Source: Zeus faber (taxonomy: Eukaryota > Chordata > Actinopteri > Zeiformes > Zeidae). From it: a stretch of DNA of 64,000 bases. Positions 61,295 through 64,000 of the stretch are shown here, piece after piece. The stretch covers positions 18,332,458 to 18,396,457 of the forward strand of contig OY482848.1 in the NCBI GenBank assembly GCA_960531495.1. The letters are read 5' to 3'. The notes beneath the pieces are model-generated. The model did no database searches. It was not told the origin of the DNA and saw nothing but the letters and a program-made list of their open reading frames with translations. Position numbers and translations under genes: made by a program. Numbering within the stretch: the stretch's first letter is position 1; every line of letters begins with the position of its first letter.

Positions 61295-62093
61295 GTGATG
61301 TCAGCGGCCTGTCTTGTGCGCCTGGCCAGGTGCTGTGGACCTCCAATGGGCTGCAGCTTTCTCCTACAGAGTGCCATCGCCCCGCCTCAGCTCCATCGGG
61401 ACAACCGCCTCCAGTTCACTCTTTTCCGGAGATATCTCCACAAGTCGGGCCTGCGGCCCAGCAACACGCGCTTTGACCCAGACAGCAGCGGCCGCCCCAC
61501 CACCTGGGACTCTTTCGGCATCTGGGACAACCGCATAGACGAACCCATCCTTATGCCGTCCAGCATTCGCTATGGCAAGCCCATCCCGAAGGTCAGCCTG
61601 TCCAGGGTGGGCTGCGCCTCGCTCATCGGTCAGCGCAAGGAGAACGAGGACCGCTTCCAGGTTTCCCAGATGACCGACAACATCCTTTACTTTGCCGTCT
61701 TTGACGGTCACGGCGGGCCAGAAGCAGCAGATTTTTGTGACAAGTATATGGAAAAGTACATCAAGTAAGGATAATGTTGTGTGATGATGTATCGATAGGT
61801 AACCTAAGATAGTAAACATTAAGTCATACGATCACACATTCTAATAGTTGTTTGAATGGAAAGTTGTTGAATGGCTGTCGAGACTGAGTGCCATTTATTT
61901 ATGTCTAAAAGACGAGAACAAGGGCTGTGTTCTCCTGCCGGTGAGTTTGATCCATCTGATCTTGACCTGATGTTTTGTTGCTTGTCATCCAGGGACCTTG
62001 TGACAGAGGAGAACAATCTGGAATTAGTTTTAACAAGAGCCTTCCTTCAAGTAGACAAAGCTCTCAGACAGCATTTGAACTGTTCTCCAAATG
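61295..62093 (+). CDS. ppm1k: PPM1K mitochondrial protein phosphatase, first two coding exons (3' end outside window)
   Basis: PP2C-type Mn/Mg-dependent phosphatase of the mitochondrial matrix that dephosphorylates branched-chain ketoacid dehydrogenase (BCKDH) E1-alpha and so activates branched-chain amino acid breakdown. Exons 61295-61764 and 61993-62093; phases join (AA|G for Lys). Residues 1-50 are Arg/Leu-rich and poor in acid residues, fitting a mitochondrial presequence. Then come [30 protein letters not shown], and PP2C motifs RKENEDRF (113-120) and [17 protein letters not shown] (131-147), which hold metal-binding Asp. The second exon gives [16 protein letters not shown]. The start ATG follows an acceptor at 61239, giving 55 bp of 5'UTR in this exon. 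The rest of the catalytic domain lies beyond 64000. Confidence 0.96.
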
Positions 62094-64000
62094 GTAGGTT
62101 TTTTTTTTATGTCACATGTAGATGAACATAGTATATGGACTGACAATGTGGGTTTTTTGTTTGGTGGGTGGGGGGTGGGGTGTTATGTATTTTGGTGTTT
62201 GGATTTTGTCCAAAACAAAATGTATTTGTAGATTTGGTGATTTGTTTTATTTTCTAGCGTCTAGACTAGTCAATGCTACTTTAAGGATAGTGATGCAATT
62301 ATCATTGTTTATATCATTGTTGTACCAAAAAACGAAACCAGCCCTAAATAGAACAAACACGCATAGTTCATTGTCTGAAATGCTGCACGTCATATCAAAT
62401 ACACCTCATACTTAAAAGCACTTTTTAACGCTGGTATTGAAATGGATTTTTCACGCTAATTTTCCGTTGAACCTGTGAACATGTTCTCATGATAAATGAG
62501 GTCTAGAAGACATCCTTGTCCCTTTCCCTGTCATGTAGATTATTTCCACTCATTTAGACTTTTCTTGTTGTCCGTATTTTCTCATAACCTAGAAGCTTGA
62601 TTGACCTATAAGATAGGATACCTATTATGTGGCGCTACATAGGCCACGCTGTGTGAAATGTCCCAATATGCCTGTGTGTGTGTGTATGCATGTTATCTAT
62701 GGCAGCTGCTGACCCAGCTAAGAGCTGGAGGCCCTTGGCACCATTGTGGATGGCGAGGGGCTAGATATTGAAGGAGAGTCCAGCGGGTTCTATATCCTGG
62801 ACTACTGGAAGGTTCCTTTTCTTTCTCTCGCTCCTCTCTCTCTACTTTATCTCTGACAAAGTGTATGCTGAGATGCTTGTAATACGGCGCTTCATCATTG
62901 TCATTTGCAATATTTTTAGTATATTAGTGACTGACCGACTTATTCAATGTGGAAAAATATATAACTATGCGGCAAAACAAAGCCTTTAAAATCGAAATGC
63001 ACTCTCTCTTACAGGGACACAAATAATTGGGGATCAGTAAAATGGTGGAATGTATTTAACGTTGAGATAATTGTGTTCCAAAGCTTTTACAAAGATCTGC
63101 ATTAACACTTGAAAGAGTTGCCAGTAAAGTTTTTACATATTGACTTGGCATTGCTTCATGCTTAAGTAACACAATGGATTTATATCGGGATTAACTATCC
63201 CGATTACGAGGCCCTTAAGCGGAAGCAAATCAACCCAAGTTTTTAGATTCATTTATTTGTGAATCATAAATACGATTTAAATCAAGATGCATTGGTCTCA
63301 TCCTGGAGTGGAGAGATTAAAAAATCTGAATCATTGGATTAAAGATGTCAGTGTTCTCAAGTAGCAGGTGTTACGATAGTATTGGACAAATTGTGCCTCA
63401 AATGATTTATTCCCGATTCAATTGAATGAAATGAAATCATTTGTTTCTGTATTAAATTACCTGACCTTGTCGAGTAATATGGGGACAGGTGTTAACATAA
63501 GCGATGATAAGTAATGATGACCGGAGAATAACTCCTTCAGTTGTTCCAAGAGATTTGTTATGTATACGATAATCTAAGCATTCATTTTTTTGTGTAAATG
63601 TGTTAATTCATGATTCCACATTTCCCCTTATTAAAAAGTACATTGCTTCATTGAACGATGAGAGCTCTTCGATGTTGGCTCATAAATTTGCTTTCTGACT
63701 TTTAAAAACATACTGCTCTTAAACACATTAGAGCCTTAATTTAAGTCAAGTAACATTAAGTGATGTTGGGTTTCACAGTATAAACTAGCACTCAGTATTT
63801 GTCACCGGCGGCACTGCTCTTTGCCTACTATTGCAGTATGTACTATTAAAGTTCCATCATTTACTTTGGAGTCATTAACTCATCACAGCTTTTCATCGGG
63901 GACTTTTCACGAGCCAAAGGTTGGAGTCCAAAAGCCAAGACATACATTGAAATGAGTTATGTGGCACTACGTAATGAGAGACTGTCACGACATGTAATGT
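62094..64000 (+). other. ppm1k: ppm1k intron, no further exon seen
   Basis: After the donor GTAGGT at 62094 no PPM1K-like exon is found to the end of the window. The expected next block (SGTTATVALL-like) is absent. The sequence is AT-rich with a short GT run near 62672 and no recognised mobile element. Confidence 0.6.

Overview
Teleost fish genomic DNA. The coding exons are vertebrate-type with GT-AG introns. The non-coding DNA carries typical fish repeats: Tc1-like, piggyBac-like and Harbinger-like elements, CR1/L2-type LINEs, a tRNA-derived SINE, Gypsy-type LTRs, and very long GT/CA, GATA and GACA microsatellites. The gene set and order, fam13a (+) / herc3 (-) / a second small HERC gene (-) / ppm1k (+), matches the FAM13A-HERC3-HERC5/6-PPM1K block on human 4q22. 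This is conserved synteny.

Layout. 1-7242: the 3' part of fam13a in ten coding exons, with a long 3'UTR to about 8750. 8737-8750: back-to-back poly(A) signals on opposite strands, where fam13a and herc3 converge. 10356-41369: complete herc3 on the minus strand in 23 coding exons (about 1036 aa). Its introns have been filled by mobile DNA, including a piggyBac-like element with two LINE-bearing insertions inside it (19.9-23.1 kb), a piggyBac-like copy cut by a Tc1-like element (14.4-16.3 kb), two solo LTRs (26.3 and 28.4 kb) and a LINE with a 17-bp target duplication (30.3-31.1 kb). 41.5-45.4 kb: the herc3 5' end and a gene-poor repeat stretch. 45473-59406: a complete second HERC-type ubiquitin ligase on the minus strand in about 24 exons (about 1029 aa). 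It resembles HERC5/HERC6, with a decayed first RCC1 blade and an intact HECT cysteine. A broken Gypsy element lies in one of its introns. 59.4-61.3 kb: a divergent intergenic region with a roughly 240-bp tandem duplication carrying interferon-response-like motifs, then a CpG-rich stretch. 61295 to the end: the first two coding exons of ppm1k and part of its second coding intron.

Functional picture. herc3 and its neighbour encode RCC1-plus-HECT E3 ubiquitin ligases that arose by duplication; many exon lengths and phases are identical. In vertebrates the HERC5/6 branch is interferon-linked, which makes the duplicated ISRE-like promoter in front of the second gene the most interesting signal here. 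fam13a (Rho-GAP family protein) and ppm1k (mitochondrial BCKDH phosphatase) are metabolic and signalling neighbours. Their presence fixes the synteny but does not imply a joint pathway.

Exon boundaries were read by eye from splice consensus, reading-frame continuity and remembered human protein sequences. Phases agree at every junction in herc3, ppm1k and fam13a. One junction in the second HERC gene is uncertain.
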